DNA of 64,000 nucleotides from Xiphias gladius (GCF_016859285.1 NC_053408.1:5110213-5174212); one strand, 5' to 3'; positions 1 to 23,051 are shown, counted from the first letter of the stretch. The notes: a model not told the origin generated them from the sequence alone. Numbers and translations: made by a program.

Positions 1-105
1 AGCCAAGTCCTCGGCTCGTTTGAGCATCGGGTTGACACGGGACATATTGGCGTTAAATGGAGGACCGCTCCTCGCAGAAACGCCCGCACGGGTTCAACCA
101 CGCAC

Positions 106-192
106 CTGGTATCCTCCCCACACGTACAGGGTGCTGCGGTCAATGAACGCCGTGTGGCTGCTCCTCTCCAGCGGGCTCACCGGCGCATCCAT
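106..192 (-). CDS. Kelch-repeat protein (KLHDC2-like), first coding exon, partial
   Basis: A 29-codon open exon starts at an ATG (192-190) and ends at a good donor (CAG|GTGCGT, intron side at 105). It encodes ...LERSSHTAFIDRSTLYVWGGYQ. The pattern ERS-x-H-x-A, then a Tyr-Val-Trp-Gly-Gly-Tyr blade end, is the start of the first kelch blade as in the KLHDC1/KLHDC2 group. Reading past the donor gives a stop after three codons, which supports the splice. The remaining exons would lie left of base 1, so only the N-terminus is visible. KLHDC2-type proteins are substrate receptors of CUL2 E3 ligases; that role is family knowledge, not visible here. The exact paralogue cannot be decided from 29 residues. 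Confidence 0.6.
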
Positions 193-2441
193 CCCACGAC
201 CCCGGACTCGGACCCCTCCGCCCGTGGAGCAGCGCGACTCGCGGCTCAGATTTAAAAAGAAAGAAAAAAAGCAAAACGGCTAAAACGGTGACGAGCGTGG
301 GGAACGGTCCCGTGGTGGCTCGGGGGGCAGAGACCTGGTCCTCCGCCGCTCTGGCCGCGGAGAGAAAAGCCGAGTGGATTGGCCGTGTTGTGAAACGTGT
401 TTTTCAGGCTTGCTGTCCGCCCTTACTCCTCCCATTAACGTGATCCTCTTTGCCGTGCAAGTTTACCTCTACCAGCAGGCCCCGGTGCACTCTGGGGGGG
501 CGGGGCGGGGCGGGGCATTCAACTTCAATCCAACACCTTTTGAGTTACACACATCTGCAGAATATTAAACAGAGTCTTATTTACTGGTTGGATCGTTCAT
601 TGTTCACACATGGGGTTTTTTTTGGTTTAATTTATTTTATCTTTTTACTGCTTCTCATTTCTGCAGTTTGCATCTATTAAAGTCAAATGTAATCACACCA
701 ATCAGGAGCCGAGTTAAAGAGGGAAATAGACGTTTTTGACTCATCGCACGCAGGTGGAGCTAATTACAACATCGATGCTGAGCCAGGGTCCAGGGCCCGG
801 GTGCTGAGCCAGGGTCCAGCGTCCAGGGCCGGGGTGCTGAGCCAGGGCCCAGGGTCCAGGGTCCAGGGCCCGGGTGCTGAGCCAGGGCCCAGGGTCCAGG
901 GCCCGGGTGCGGAGCATGCCGGCTTCAATACCGGGGCGCGGTCATCATGTGATTTAGTTGCACCTGTGGTTTTTCTTGCTTTGAAGTCAGTTACTCACAA
1001 TGTGAGAAAAGCGTGAACGGGTAATGAGACCAGAAGTCCCTGGGCACAGACATGCAAACCCCCCCCCCCCATAATAGTGGATTTGCATAATTTTATCATC
1101 ATTTTTGCTTCTCTTTTCGGGTGTTTTTCGTCTGTTTGCAGCAGTTTTGCGCCTCTCTGCGCTCTTTTGACTGACATGTCAATGAGAAATGTTAACAGCC
1201 ACTTCAAACACAGGCCCCCGGCCAGGTGGGGGGGGGGGGCTGACTCTTTGGGCCTCTGGGCCTGCGCCCGTTAGGCCCGTTCGGTGATCCATCCTACCTG
1301 TTCCTCAACACCGGGCCTGTTTTTCACTGCAGACGTTCAGGTTTTATTAGTAACATTAAAGGACGTGTTCGCCTTTTTTCCCCAAGTCAGTCTTAAAACA
1401 ATCCTCACACGCACAAGAAAAAGGAGATAAAGCCGAGAGAGAAAGTTAGTCGTTTTTAGTACAAGCATGTGAGGAAGGGACCTCTCCTCGGCCACTGGCG
1501 ACGGCAGCGAGCACGTGGACAGGTGAGTGACGTTTTCAAATTAAAGGGGCAGCGCAAAAGTTTAAAATCGGGCCTCGGTTGCAGGCCCGACCCGAACGAC
1601 TGCAGTGTCCCGGTAGTGTCAAAGCGAGCGGTGGCTGAGGCTGGGCCTGCGGCGACGGGCACCACAGCATCAGGGAAGGCTGAGAGGGCTGGACTCTATT
1701 CCCCACTACTTTTCTCCTCCCAAACATCCTGTTTGTCAAGGATCCGACTTCTGTCCGATTTCACCGGACGTGACTCCGACTCTGTGCGCTCTCCACCGGT
1801 GCCGTTGTAGGTTTGAAAGTCCGAATTCGGCGTCCGTGGTGCATAAGACGACCATAACGGAAAGTCGGCCGGGCGCGCGTCACCTGATGTTTGACCTATG
1901 GCGAGGCCCTGCAGCGGGTTGTCGCACCGCGCCGTCACAAATCCGCCGAGCCCCCTCTGTCAGGTAGCATCACGCTCCAACCCTGACCCGAACGAACCTT
2001 CAGGCCGCACTACTTAACCCCTGCTGCTCACCCACGCCAAGAGCAGATACCGGGTGACAGGGCCCAGCCCTGTATCTACACACAAGACGGGTGACAAGTC
2101 AAGAGGAGAGAGCAACATGAAGTCGTCTTACGAAGGTGAACAGCTTCAGTGCAGCCTTGGTGTTGACTCTACGGGCCTCCGGATCTCTGCTGGAGGGACC
2201 AAACACCGTTCTCCCGAAAGACATTCCCTGATTCAGTGTTTTGATGATGATGATGGTGGTGGTGGTGGTGGTTTGTAGGGAGCGATGAAGAGAGAGCAGG
2301 AAAGGCACTAATGCGGCAAACTGAGAAAACGTCACAGCCACGAAATTCAGACCGAAATTCGGACTATAAATCCAGTTCAGCGGCACATCTTTGGTCTAAA
2401 AGTGCCTTAAACAAAAGAGAACAGAGTGTAACACGCTGACA
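193..2441. other. Intergenic: kelch gene upstream region
   Basis: No exon with convincing splice sites and protein similarity was seen. It holds the upstream region of the leftward kelch gene (GC-rich near 200-370), a minisatellite (777-909), short homopolymer runs, and a GAT/GGT triplet tract near 2240-2275. It lies between the start of the kelch gene and the inferred 3' end of plekhm1. Confidence 0.5.
777..909. repeat. GC-rich minisatellite
   Basis: About four head-to-tail units begin with GCTGAGCCAGGG and end with GGGCCCGGGT or close variants. They vary in the number of internal GGTCCA blocks, so unit length ranges from about 26 to 40 bases. This is a variable-number tandem repeat with no coding signal. 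Confidence 0.85.
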
Positions 2442-3974
2442 TTTATTTTATATAATGATCATTTATACATCATACATACTTAAATGAGATGACAATTTAA
2501 AAAAAAAAAAAAAACAGTAATAACAGTACAGGAATATTCAGTACTTGCCAGTTGAAAGTCATGTGTTCTGCATATATCAAAATGGATTTGATAAGTAAAC
2601 CTTCAATGACTTTTGTTCTCTGCAAAAATCAATCTCGTTACAATATAATGTAATTCTAATTCCGCGTCCAACTCTACCGCAGAGTCAAATTTCCAAGAGA
2701 CGAGAATAAAATGGAACAAAATGGAAAAAACAAAATGTCAGCAACGCTTGTTAGTTTGGGTGTCGCTTCATGTGCCAGAGGATATTACAACTAAACCGTG
2801 GTTGAAATATCCATTTAACAGTCATAGCTAAGTGCAAAATATGCAAAATGTGTTTTGACTTCGGAATCACTGCGAAACCCAATCACATAATAAAAAAAAT
2901 CAGCCCCCCCTCCCTGGGAAAAAAAAAACAAAAAAAACAAAACAAAAAAAAGATCTTAAATTTGCACCAGCATGTTTCCAAAATGTTTTATGCCACACAT
3001 TTATAATTTATTTACATCAGCAACTGTATGAATGACAGTGTGGCTCATCACACGAGCAGCATAACAAATCTTTGATTTATTTAGTTTTTTTTTTTTTAAA
3101 TCTCCGCCTCTGAGCCTTTAGGAACTCAGAGCTGTGTCTTAAATCCTACACATCGATGCCTGTTTGTGAGTTTAAATAACCTTGAGTTAGTTAATACACC
3201 AAGAGAAACATTCCACGGAGTCTCCTTGCTGACGGATTTTCACACTTGCACAAAGTATCTAATGCAGCTGTGTAATTTTCACCTCATGCTTATGGCAATC
3301 TGATGCTTTTTTTTTGGCCCTGTAGTAGTACTGACACACCGAGAGCTAAATAGTGTAAAGCTTAAATTAAAAAGAAGGCACAATCAAAATGTGTTAATTA
3401 GAACATTTCAAGTGAGGTTTTCATTATTTTGCATGTATAGTACCCGACCTCAATCACTGCTGTATTATGCTTACGTATGCGACTTTCTCTGTGCATCCAA
3501 GACGAATGCATAATAGGGTGTTTCCGGTAAACATGATGGTTAAGAATGCATCTGACACAATCGAGACAAACAAGGTAAAAAGCCGCGATGTGAAAATGTA
3601 TGTCGGCGGCAACCTTCACCGCTGTCCTGTCCGTCTTTCGATGCCGTGGCTGAATCTGAAATTCGGAGAGGTATGAAGTCAGTTACATTTGGCTGCGTTG
3701 TGTCAGCATCCCGAGGCCCGACGTGCCTCTGGATTAGTGCAAGAGAGTCTAGCTACTGTAGCACCTCCCTCTTCGGTTTTAAGGTCAGTTAGGGCAGGTT
3801 CATCGCGCTCATAATTGCACTTGAGGTTACTTCGTGTAAAAGCTAGATTTTTTTGTTTTTGTTTTTTCCTTTCAGTTTTCTGTTATTTTTCTCCCCGCAA
3901 GCGACCTCCTGGCTTCCTGGTTAAAAGGTGGTCTTTGTGGCGAGCTACACGTCGCCGCCCTGCTGGCCGCTCGC
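2442..3974 (-). other. plekhm1: plekhm1 3' UTR (inferred) with polyadenylation signal
   Basis: After the plekhm1 stop codon (3977-3975) no further exon is seen. The sequence is AT-rich, with T runs, until a canonical AATAAA on the minus strand at 2447-2442. The 3' UTR would be about 1.5 kb. The cleavage site is an inference; an earlier signal could also be used. Confidence 0.45.
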
Positions 3975-15358
<11,384 letters not shown>

Positions 15359-17330
15359 GGCACCTCCCGGGAAGGTCTACTCCCACATGGCACGCTGAAA
15401 CACAACAAAAAACAAAAAACTATTTCTCTCACATGTGCAAAATGTAACCGGCTGGCCAGACAGTGAGCCCTTTAACACTGGTGTCTACTGAGCCCTGCTT
15501 CCCTGTTAAAAGGACATTTGACACTTAAGGTGGATAGATAAGTAACGCAAGCTTGTGTCACCGGGCAGGCCAACGAGACATGTGATGCTAAGGGTGCTTC
15601 AGGGTGGGAGCCTATTTGCCGCGGAGCTCTCGTTACATTCTCCATCACGAGACTGTAGTCTGTGACATATCTGCAATTTCAGGGTTTCAGTGTGTCACCA
15701 CTTCCGAGCGAGTCATGTGAGAGGCGCTGATTATAAAGAGTGTGTCTGCAGGGAAGTGGAGCCACGGGTGCTTCAGAACTAAACTTCCCCAATCCTGCGG
15801 CAGCAGATCGGAACTTTAAAACGACGGGAGAGCCGTAATCCCCCGACACAACCACAGCTCTCCGTCTCCGTTAAGCCACCGGGGTCGGTTTTTGGTTGTT
15901 GTTTTTTTTTTTGTAGAGAGCTCTGTCCACGGCGAAACGACCGCGCCACACGAAAACGGTGAAATCCGCTCTCACTAAGCAAACGTCTAAAGTGCATCAC
16001 ATGCAACTGCTGGTAGGGAGCGGGACGGACAGCACAGAAAGTCCTCCTCCTCCTCCTCTTCCTCCTCTTCTTCTTCTTCTTCTTCTTCGCTGCCACACAA
16101 CCTCCGCCCAGCCGGCTACAGCCCGCTGCACCCGCGTCCGGTTCCCCCTCCTGATCTCCGCGGTCAACACGGCCGGATTCACAATGTGGTCGTTCCCAAA
16201 TACGCCCCCCCCCCTTTTTTTTTTTCTTTTTTGCTGTCAAGACAACCGGGCGAGCGTGAAAACGCGATTCGATCGCGGCCCACGAGCACTGCGCACGAAC
16301 CAGCGGGTCGCACCGAGGATGCGGACCTGCGGTGATAAAACGGTTATTTTGTCACCGGGACGTCGTCTGACGAAAATCAACACTGCTCCGGGGTGATTGA
16401 CGACAAGTCTACTGTGCGTGCGGCTACGTTGGCGTGTAGAGTGACCGATCACAGAGAAAGTTAGAGGCGGGTGAATGTTGTCTTTAACCCTGCTACCTTT
16501 AGCGCCAGGCTACGGCCGAAAACAGAGGGGTTAAGTGGAAGACGCAGGGTGGCGCTACCCTCTGACTGTTTGATGGTCGAAACACCTACCGCTGCGCTCC
16601 ACAGCTTTCCGACCTTTACAACGCTCTTGCGTTAACCGGCGGCAAGTCGCCACTTTCGACGTCTGACCTGGGCGTGTGAGAGCACTCAAAGCCCGACAGG
16701 GGAGATCGAAACATCGGAATATTAGACACAGAACATGAAAGCACATGTGTGTGTGTCTGTATAAACAAACAAACAAACACACACACGAGTTGCGGTATTA
16801 AACCACCTTCCTGTCAATCAGCCCGAATGTGGTGTTAGCCGCGATCGTCAACCAGAGTACACAGCTAGCCTCCTCACCGAAAACAGCTCGGCTAACTTGC
16901 CACTGAGGTCCAAAGAAAGCGGCGTATCCTCTGTGAAACACTGTACACTCGGTTCGGCGAGTCAATCCGTGCAGTCGCTCTCCATCGTTTCTGTTAAAAA
17001 CGTCCGAAAACACACGCGAAAAACGAGCGTTAACAAAGATTTGTCGAGAGGTGGTGCCACTATCCAGCTGAACACAAATGCATCATGGGAACTTCATTAG
17101 ACCGGTGATGCCTTCACGTTCCGTCAGAGACATGGTAAAAGTGTCAACGACAATTTACGGGCATTAAACAAAAACATATTTTTCTCTTGTCAAGCAACGC
17201 AGATATGAAAATAACACTCCTACTGGGTGTGTTTTCTGTATCATTAAAAAAAAAGTCACAAACATGAACCCATTGATGAAAAAAGTACTCCCTTACTAAT
17301 AAAAAGAAAAGAAAAGTAACCATAGCTGTC
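15359..17330. other. plekhm1 upstream region (5' UTR and promoter not resolved)
   Basis: This lies upstream of the plekhm1 start codon. It holds a GC-richer block (about 15800-16500), a CTC/TTC tract (16042-16088), and no protein-coding exon that I can support. The promoter and any non-coding first exon of plekhm1 are probably here, but no TATA box or decisive initiator was identified. Confidence 0.35.
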
Positions 17331-17339
17331 AGTAAGAAG

Positions 17340-17860
17340 AAGAATATTATACAATAACATAAGATTGAAATACTCAAGTAAAGATCAAGCGACTCAAAAC
17401 TGTGCTTAAGTACAGCACTCGAGTAAAAGTACTTTCCACCACTGCATGAGACTAATATATTTTACATACTTCATCACATGGACACTGCCTGAACTAACGC
17501 TGCGGAGGCGAGCAGCAGCGGTGGCGGCGGTACTTTACGAGTAACACCTGAAGGCAGCGCGGTTTTTTTTGGGGGGGGGGGCGTGCTGATGCTGCTGCTG
17601 CGGTTTCGTCTGCCGACACTCGAGGACGTTATGTTCCCTGTCCCGTCGGCAACGCTTCCTGTCCAGCAACGTCGCTCAGTCAAAAAAAAAATCAAAACAA
17701 AAAAAACAGGCAGGTTTAATCACGCACTCTAAAGGAGGCGTGACACTATAAAGGGGGGGCGTAGTGAAATGAAAGTACAAAGTGGCATAACATGGAGTGA
17801 CAGTACCTAATAATTGTACTAAAGTACAGTATTGGAGTAAATGTACTTTCCACCGCTGAT
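17340..17860. repeat. Fragments of a dispersed teleost repeat (AGTACTTT/ACTCAAGTA type)
   Basis: 17395-17445 (ACTCGAGTAAAAGTACTTTCC, then ACCACTGC) and 17800-17860 (GTACTAAAGTACAGT, then TACTTTCCACCGCTG) are reverse-oriented ends of the element seen more fully at 18010-18710. They are short fragments with no coding content. Confidence 0.55.
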
Positions 17861-18009
17861 TTCTAGTACAACTACAGACTGGAAACACAGTGATTTACAG
17901 CTAATATTTAGTAATCAATACTGCCTTGGTTCAACGTGGGGCGCCAGAGTACATTTATGGATTATATCTGTGATATCGATTCCTGCATAGCTTCTGTGGT
18001 TGTCAGTGA

Positions 18010-18710
18010 ACGTCACTGGTGGAATGTAACTAAGTACATTTACTCAAGTACTGCGCCTAAGTGCAAATCTGAGGTACTTCTGCTGTACTTGATTCATTTC
18101 TTTTCACGGTACTTTATACTTTCTACTCCACTACATTTAAGTGACAGCTCTAGTTACTTTAGAAATTGAGATTCTGCATATAAAAGAGGAGCCTCTAAAA
18201 TGCGATGCATTGTCATGGAGATAAACCATCCCATAAACCGTATATTAAAGAAATGACCCGTTGACTAATCGTTTGGTCGACAGAAAAACGAAGACTGTTG
18301 CGACGAGTGATTAATCGCTTTATGTCTTGCAAGAATGCCAAATATTTCGTGGCTCCAGCTTCTCAAAAGTGAAGATTTGCTGTTTAATCCAGTCTTAAGT
18401 TACAGTGAAGTGACCCGTTTTGGGTTTTCACTATTGATTGGGGGGGGGGGGTCACTTTGGCCCCTGGTGACTGTGATGTCATTTTTCTGGCCAACCAAAC
18501 AATCCATCGAATGACTGAGTAAAATAATCAGCGGATTCATTTATAATGAAAATAGTAACAGAGTACTTTTACTTTGTATACAGCATGTATGTTTTCCTGA
18601 AGTACCATTTTCAATGCAGGAATTTAACTTATAATGGAGTATTTTTAGGAGTGTTATATTAATACTTTTACTTGAGGAAAAGATCTGGATGCTTCCTCCA
18701 TGGAGTGATC
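18010..18710. repeat. Dispersed teleost repeat with a second repeat nested inside
   Basis: The left part (18010-18160: GGTGGAATGTAACTAAGTAC, then TTTACTCAAGTACTG, later CTACTCCACTACATTT) and the right part (about 18545-18710: GAGTACTTTTACTTTGTA, later ACTTTTACTTGAGG) are the two ends of one very common fish repeat. Between them, 18230-18560 belongs to a different family (ACTAATCGTTTGGTCGACAG; TGGCTCCAGCTTCTCAAA; AAAATAATCAGCGGATTCAT). The second element therefore interrupts the first. Confidence 0.6.
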
Positions 18711-19266
18711 AACCCACACCACTAACCCCAACCCTAACAGAAAAATGACAAATACTTTAGTTCTTCTCCCTGGATGAGCTTTAAAAACAAATTTTTTTTA
18801 AATGCACAAAACCCCGTCTTTGTCTTTCCATTGGCTCTAAAATGTCTTCAACGGCTGCGGCTGCAAGTTTTTCATCTGACCCTTTAAACTGAGAAGTGTG
18901 TAAATGAAAAAGAAATGTGTCTGTCTGACTGAACAGCTGATCAAATTTAACATGTTACGTTCGTTGGAGTTGTTGCCCTCGAGTCTGGTTAACTCAGTTC
19001 AGTTGGTTTTACTTTTTCAAAACGACTCAGAGCTAACTATTCAGCCTAAGTTGAGTCAACTCACATGTTCTAAGGCAGCAGGGGGGAACCTACGTTCCTA
19101 CGCTGAACAAGCTGAAACTCTTTTAAACTCTTGGGCTTCGCTGGCTGCGTGAACAGTTTTGAAAAGGTGAACTCAGAATTGAAAAATATATGTTAGTAAT
19201 TTAAAAAAAAAATAAAAGTAAAAATAAAATCTGCATCTCTTTGGTTTATGCAAGAGGAATGAATAC

Positions 19267-19631
19267 AATAAACACTTTTCTATTTGCTGGAAGAATAGTT
19301 GTTTTTATTGGCTTTAACATGTAAATAATATATATTCCAATTTCCTCGGTGCAAATTAAAAAGATATATATCCACCTTTATCTACTTAGAAAAATAAAGA
19401 AATAAATAGACAAACAACTCCATATATAAATAAATACATGAGTAAATAGCTAAATAAATAGATAGACAAGCAAATAAATGAACAATCAAGAGTATCAACC
19501 AATCAACAAATCAATAAATGCATGAGTAAACAAACATCGCAGTACATAAATAAGCAATAAATAAATAAATGGCTAAATAAGTAAATAGACAAGCAAAGAA
19601 ATGAACACAGTCTTAATCCGACAGAAAGATT
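19267..19631 (-). other. Interferon copy 1 3' UTR: AU-rich elements and polyA signal
   Basis: Read on the minus strand, the sequence after the stop codon has many ATTTA and TATTTAT repeats (19380-19600). These are the AU-rich destabilising elements usual in cytokine mRNAs. They are followed by AATAAA at 19309-19304. On the plus strand an AATAAA at 19267-19272 is a relic of the cd79b end (see findings). Confidence 0.7.
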
Positions 19632-19773
19632 TTAGTTGGCGGTGAGTAGAGATGAAACCAGCTGGTCTGCTCTCATTAGATGGGTTTTGATTTCCTTCCT
19701 GATCAGCTCCCAGGCTTCAGCACTGTGGCCCTGCAGATACAAGAATATTATCATTGGATGGATGGATGGATGG

Positions 19774-19809
<36 letters not shown>

Positions 19810-19973
19810 ACGGTTGGATGGATGGAGGGATGGATGGATGGATGGATGATAGATGGATAAATGGATGGATGGATGGATGGATGGATGGATAGATGATAGA
19901 TGGATAAATGGATGGATGGATGGATGGATGGATGGATGGATGGATGGATGATGGAAGGAAAGAAAGATAGATG

Positions 19974-20016
<43 letters not shown>

Positions 20017-20099
20017 GATAGATGGATAGATGATAGATGGATAGATAGACAGACAGACGGATGGATGGATGGATGGATGGTTGGATGGATGGATAGATG

Positions 20100-20138
<39 letters not shown>

Positions 20139-20229
20139 GGATAGATGGATAGATGATGGATGGATGGATGGATGGATGGATGGATGGATGGATGGATGGA
20201 TGGATGATGGAAGGAAAGAAAGATAGATG

Positions 20230-20268
<39 letters not shown>

Positions 20269-20354
20269 GATAGATGGATAGATGATAGATGGATAGATAG
20301 ACAGACAGACAGACGGATGGATGGATGGATGATGGAAGGAAAGAAAGATAGATG

Positions 20355-20405
<51 letters not shown>

Positions 20406-21572
20406 GATAGATGGATAGATGATAGATGGATAGATAGACAGACAGACGGATGGATGGATGGATGAATGGATGGATGGTTGGATGGATGGATAGATGGATA
20501 GATAGATAGACAGACAGACGGATGGATGGATGGATGGATGGATGGATAGATAGATGGATAGAGAGACTTACCACTCGTTCTAGGACATGACGTGAGAGTC
20601 TCTTGAAATACATGTGCAGCTTCTTGTTCTTCTTCTTGTGGCCGTGGCTCCGGATCTAAATGATCAACAGGTAAAAATTATTTTCAATTCAAATAAATCC
20701 TCATCACACTGTTACCATGGACCCGTGAGTCCCTCCGGTCAACAGGATTTAGAGGAGCAGAAATCAGTCAGAGAACCCGACGCACCAAGTTTGAAATGGC
20801 AGGGAACAAGAAAGGTCACGTTAGTCCACCCTGACACCTACACAGGAGCGAAGGCCGTCGGCCTGCTGGGTCACAACATTGAGAAAGTTCTCCGCTCTTC
20901 TCTCCTCCCACGACGCAGAGCTGTGATCCCCCTCAAACAGGACGGCCGTCTCCTCCAGAACCTGCACCGTGAAACCAAGTTTATCCTCAGCCTGGAAGGA
21001 GAAGAAGAGCGACCGGATTAGTCCAGCAATACATGTATGACAGTGCTTGACAGCTGTTTCCCAAAGTGGGGAAAACGAGACAAGACATAACAGATAGAAT
21101 AACCCACGCTTTCCTCTGAAAACCGTCCTCTGCATTAAAGGAGAGAAAGCCAGGTCATGTCTTTGACACGTTTTTCGTTCACTGCAGGTGTTTTCCGTAG
21201 ACAGAAGCTGAGCTGATGACTCACCGATGCTGTGGACGCCGCGTTGTACAGATCGTAAGGGAAGGCCACAGCGTCGTCCACTTCAGCATCCTCAGTGGTG
21301 TTAGTGGAATTATTAGCCTGCATGGCACAAAGAAACACACACACACACACACCATGTGTTGAGGTAAACAGACATCACACTCTTTCAGTTAAGGTAATTC
21401 AGAGGCTCGAAACAATGTGGAAAGAAGTGGCTGCACTCACCATGGTGTCTAGTAGATCCAAAGAGTTTTCACTGTACTGTCTGAATTTATGATCCATCCA
21501 TCTGCAGCTCAGCAGGGAGCCTCCACTGTACAGACCGAGAAACAGGCAAAGGAAGAAGATCCTGTTCAGCAT
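19632..21572 (-). CDS. Type I interferon, group I (two-cysteine), copy 1
   Basis: Secreted antiviral cytokine. Coding exons: 21441-21572, 21225-21317, 20842-20991, 20572-20655, 19632-19730. All introns are phase 0, the five-exon structure typical of fish type I interferons. The product is 185 aa. It starts [18 protein letters not shown], a clear signal peptide with cleavage near residue 22; mature protein starts about [10 protein letters not shown]. Only two cysteines remain in the mature part (23 and 125), which places it in group I; the sequence looks IFNd-like. N-glycosylation sequons cluster at 46-50 (NNST, NTT). A basic stretch HKKKNKK and the helix ending [10 protein letters not shown] are in the last two exons. 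Intron 4 is almost entirely a GGAT/GATA microsatellite. It is the mirror twin of 24674-26376, differing at two signal-peptide residues (Asn3/Ser3, Leu20/Pro20). The exact subgroup would need a phylogeny. Confidence 0.94.
19757..20570. repeat. GGAT/GATA microsatellite in interferon copy 1 intron 4
   Basis: About 0.8 kb of GGAT and GATA repeats, with GACA/GACG interruptions, fills nearly the whole of intron 4. Larger blocks, such as a stretch with GATGGAAGGAAAGAAAGATA, recur three times. This suggests repeated local duplication. Confidence 0.97.
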
Positions 21573-21680
21573 TTTTTTTCCTCTTTTTTTAAAAGAAAAA
21601 AAAAAGGTAGAAGTTGGGTTTGTGTGGAGCAAATTCAGATGTGTCCTGGTGTTGTGTTGGAGCAGACCTGCAGCGCCTCC

Positions 21681-21833
21681 TTTATATAGCAGAACACACC
21701 AATTTCATTTTCCTGACATACACCTGGGCGGGAAACCCTGGACGCGAACTGTGGCTTTCACACGGTTCAAAGGTCAAAATCAACCACAACATACGCGTAA
21801 AATGTCACACATTTCGGTTTTGAATGAGTGTCC
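21681..21833 (-). promoter_or_regulatory. Interferon copy 1 promoter (TATA, ISRE, kB-like)
   Basis: Read on the minus strand: TATATAAA at 21688-21681, about 110 bases before the ATG; an ISRE matching GAAANNGAAA (GAAAATGAAA) at 21712-21703; and a kB-like site, whose plus-strand form is GGGAAACCCT, at 21730-21739 (one mismatch to consensus). The order kB, ISRE, TATA suits virus-inducible transcription by IRF and NF-kB factors. The same elements are present at copy 2. Confidence 0.7.
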
Positions 21834-22359
21834 AGATGAAAATAAATAAATAATATTAATTTTTCCACAATGCAGGTAATTGACGCACTGGGTTTTAAAG
21901 GTACAGAGGAAATACAGTATAATACAATAATAGCACATAGAAAATTCCTGTTATAGAATTCATCGGGAAAGGATAGAAACACACAGATGACTATTTATTA
22001 TTACGGCACGGACACGTTAGATGCAGGGCGTTTTGGGAGTAGCGGGAATTCTTTTGCGTTTTTTAAGGAAACATCCGAAATAAGACAGGAAACATCGAGT
22101 GGGGGGTCAATGTGACATTTATTTATCGATGTAAATCTGTCGGTTTCCCCTGTTTTCTCTCCGAACAACTTGTGGCACGAGGCCGCGCGCGTCCGCTCGG
22201 CTGCGACTCGGCCATCGCCTCCAGGCGCGCTCGGCCGGCCACGGCCGGCGGGGTGACAGGGACGACTGTTTGCGCCCTCGCGGCCGCCGTCCCCGGCGCC
22301 GAGGCGGCGCGGAAGCGGGCGAACGCCGGCGGTGTGAAACCGGGGAGCGCGCTTCCCCG

Positions 22360-22412
22360 GACGGAAAGTGAAAGCGGCTGCGGCCCGCGCGCCGTGACGC
22401 GGCGACGCACCT
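22360..22412. promoter_or_regulatory. Left spacer ISRE in CpG-rich block
   Basis: GAAAGTGAAA (22364-22373) is a perfect GAAANNGAAA element. It is followed by a CG-rich run and GTGACGC (22394-22400). The surrounding 22170-22410 is very CpG-rich. It has a mirrored counterpart at 23750-23795. It lies about 0.8 kb upstream of interferon copy 1, outside the core promoter. Confidence 0.55.
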
Positions 22413-22707
22413 TCATGCTGACTCCGCTGGGAAAATCACGGCAACGTGCGTTTCGTCACCTCGGCTACTTTCATGAGCTTTGTGTATTTATTGATTGATT
22501 TATCTATTTCTATTTATTTTTTTCAAGGCCACCCAGGGAGAGAAATGAAGGTATCCGGCATTTTTCTGTTTATTCTGGGGTCTGATTTATGACCCTTTAA
22601 AAACAAAGTGACTATGCGGGAAATCAAACAAACATTTACCCCCCCCCCTTTTTTCTAGCAATTTAAATTTAAATGTTGACCGTTATTTTATTATCCCCCT
22701 TTATAAT

Positions 22708-22870
22708 GTCACACATTTCGGATTTGAATGAGTGTCCTGACGAGGGGGGAGAAAAAGGGGGAACTACACCACAATAAAAGAATAAACAGATATCACAGCA
22801 AAGCTGGAATGTCACGCCCCCGTACATATTAAAAATGCTTCTAAATAGTAAAAGCATATAATGCATAGTA
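22708..22870. other. Relic of an interferon promoter-distal segment
   Basis: 22708-22740 repeats the 33-base segment at 21803-21833 of the left arm (CACACATTTCGG, then TTTGAATGAGTGTCC) in the same orientation. The following bases up to 22870 match the sequence next to the right-arm copy (reverse complement of 24300-24412; shared CCGTACA, then ATTAAAAATGCTTCTA). No TATA box, ISRE or interferon exon accompanies it. Confidence 0.65.
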
Positions 22871-23051
22871 AAGGTAAAGCTCGGGGGGACTTAAAGTAAA
22901 GTGATCTCAGTTTTTCTATTGAAAGTGTTTTTAGTTTTTCTACATTCTGGAAATAGACTGTGCATTTGTGGTGATGCCATACTGCATCTGTTCAACAGGG
23001 GGAGCAACAGTACAAATATACACTGTAGTATATCTATCTATTTATCTATCT

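Larger units (their letters stand above)
19220..21833. repeat. Left arm of interferon inverted duplication
   Basis: This arm is the reverse complement of 24414-26710. Shared content: the complete interferon gene, its promoter, both polyadenylation signals and about 80 bases beyond them. Coding exons are almost identical; the microsatellite intron and the 3' UTR differ by indels. The outer end is near 19220 and the inner end at about 21833. Confidence 0.9.

Noticed and set aside
18904-19152. Open frame of 82 codons next to the left arm, checked as a cd79b or interferon pseudogene
   Set aside because: No match to either protein in any frame; only the cd79b 3' UTR tip is recognisable nearby.
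19717-20613. Long open frame rich in Ser-Ile-His-Pro on the minus strand, and its mirror at 25625-26257
   Set aside because: It is a translation of the tetranucleotide microsatellite plus the end of interferon exon 4; the repeats are intronic.
22112-22498. Open frames of about 100-130 codons on both strands in the CpG-rich spacer block
   Set aside because: Arg/Ala/Gly-rich composition follows from CG content; no splice partner or domain seen.
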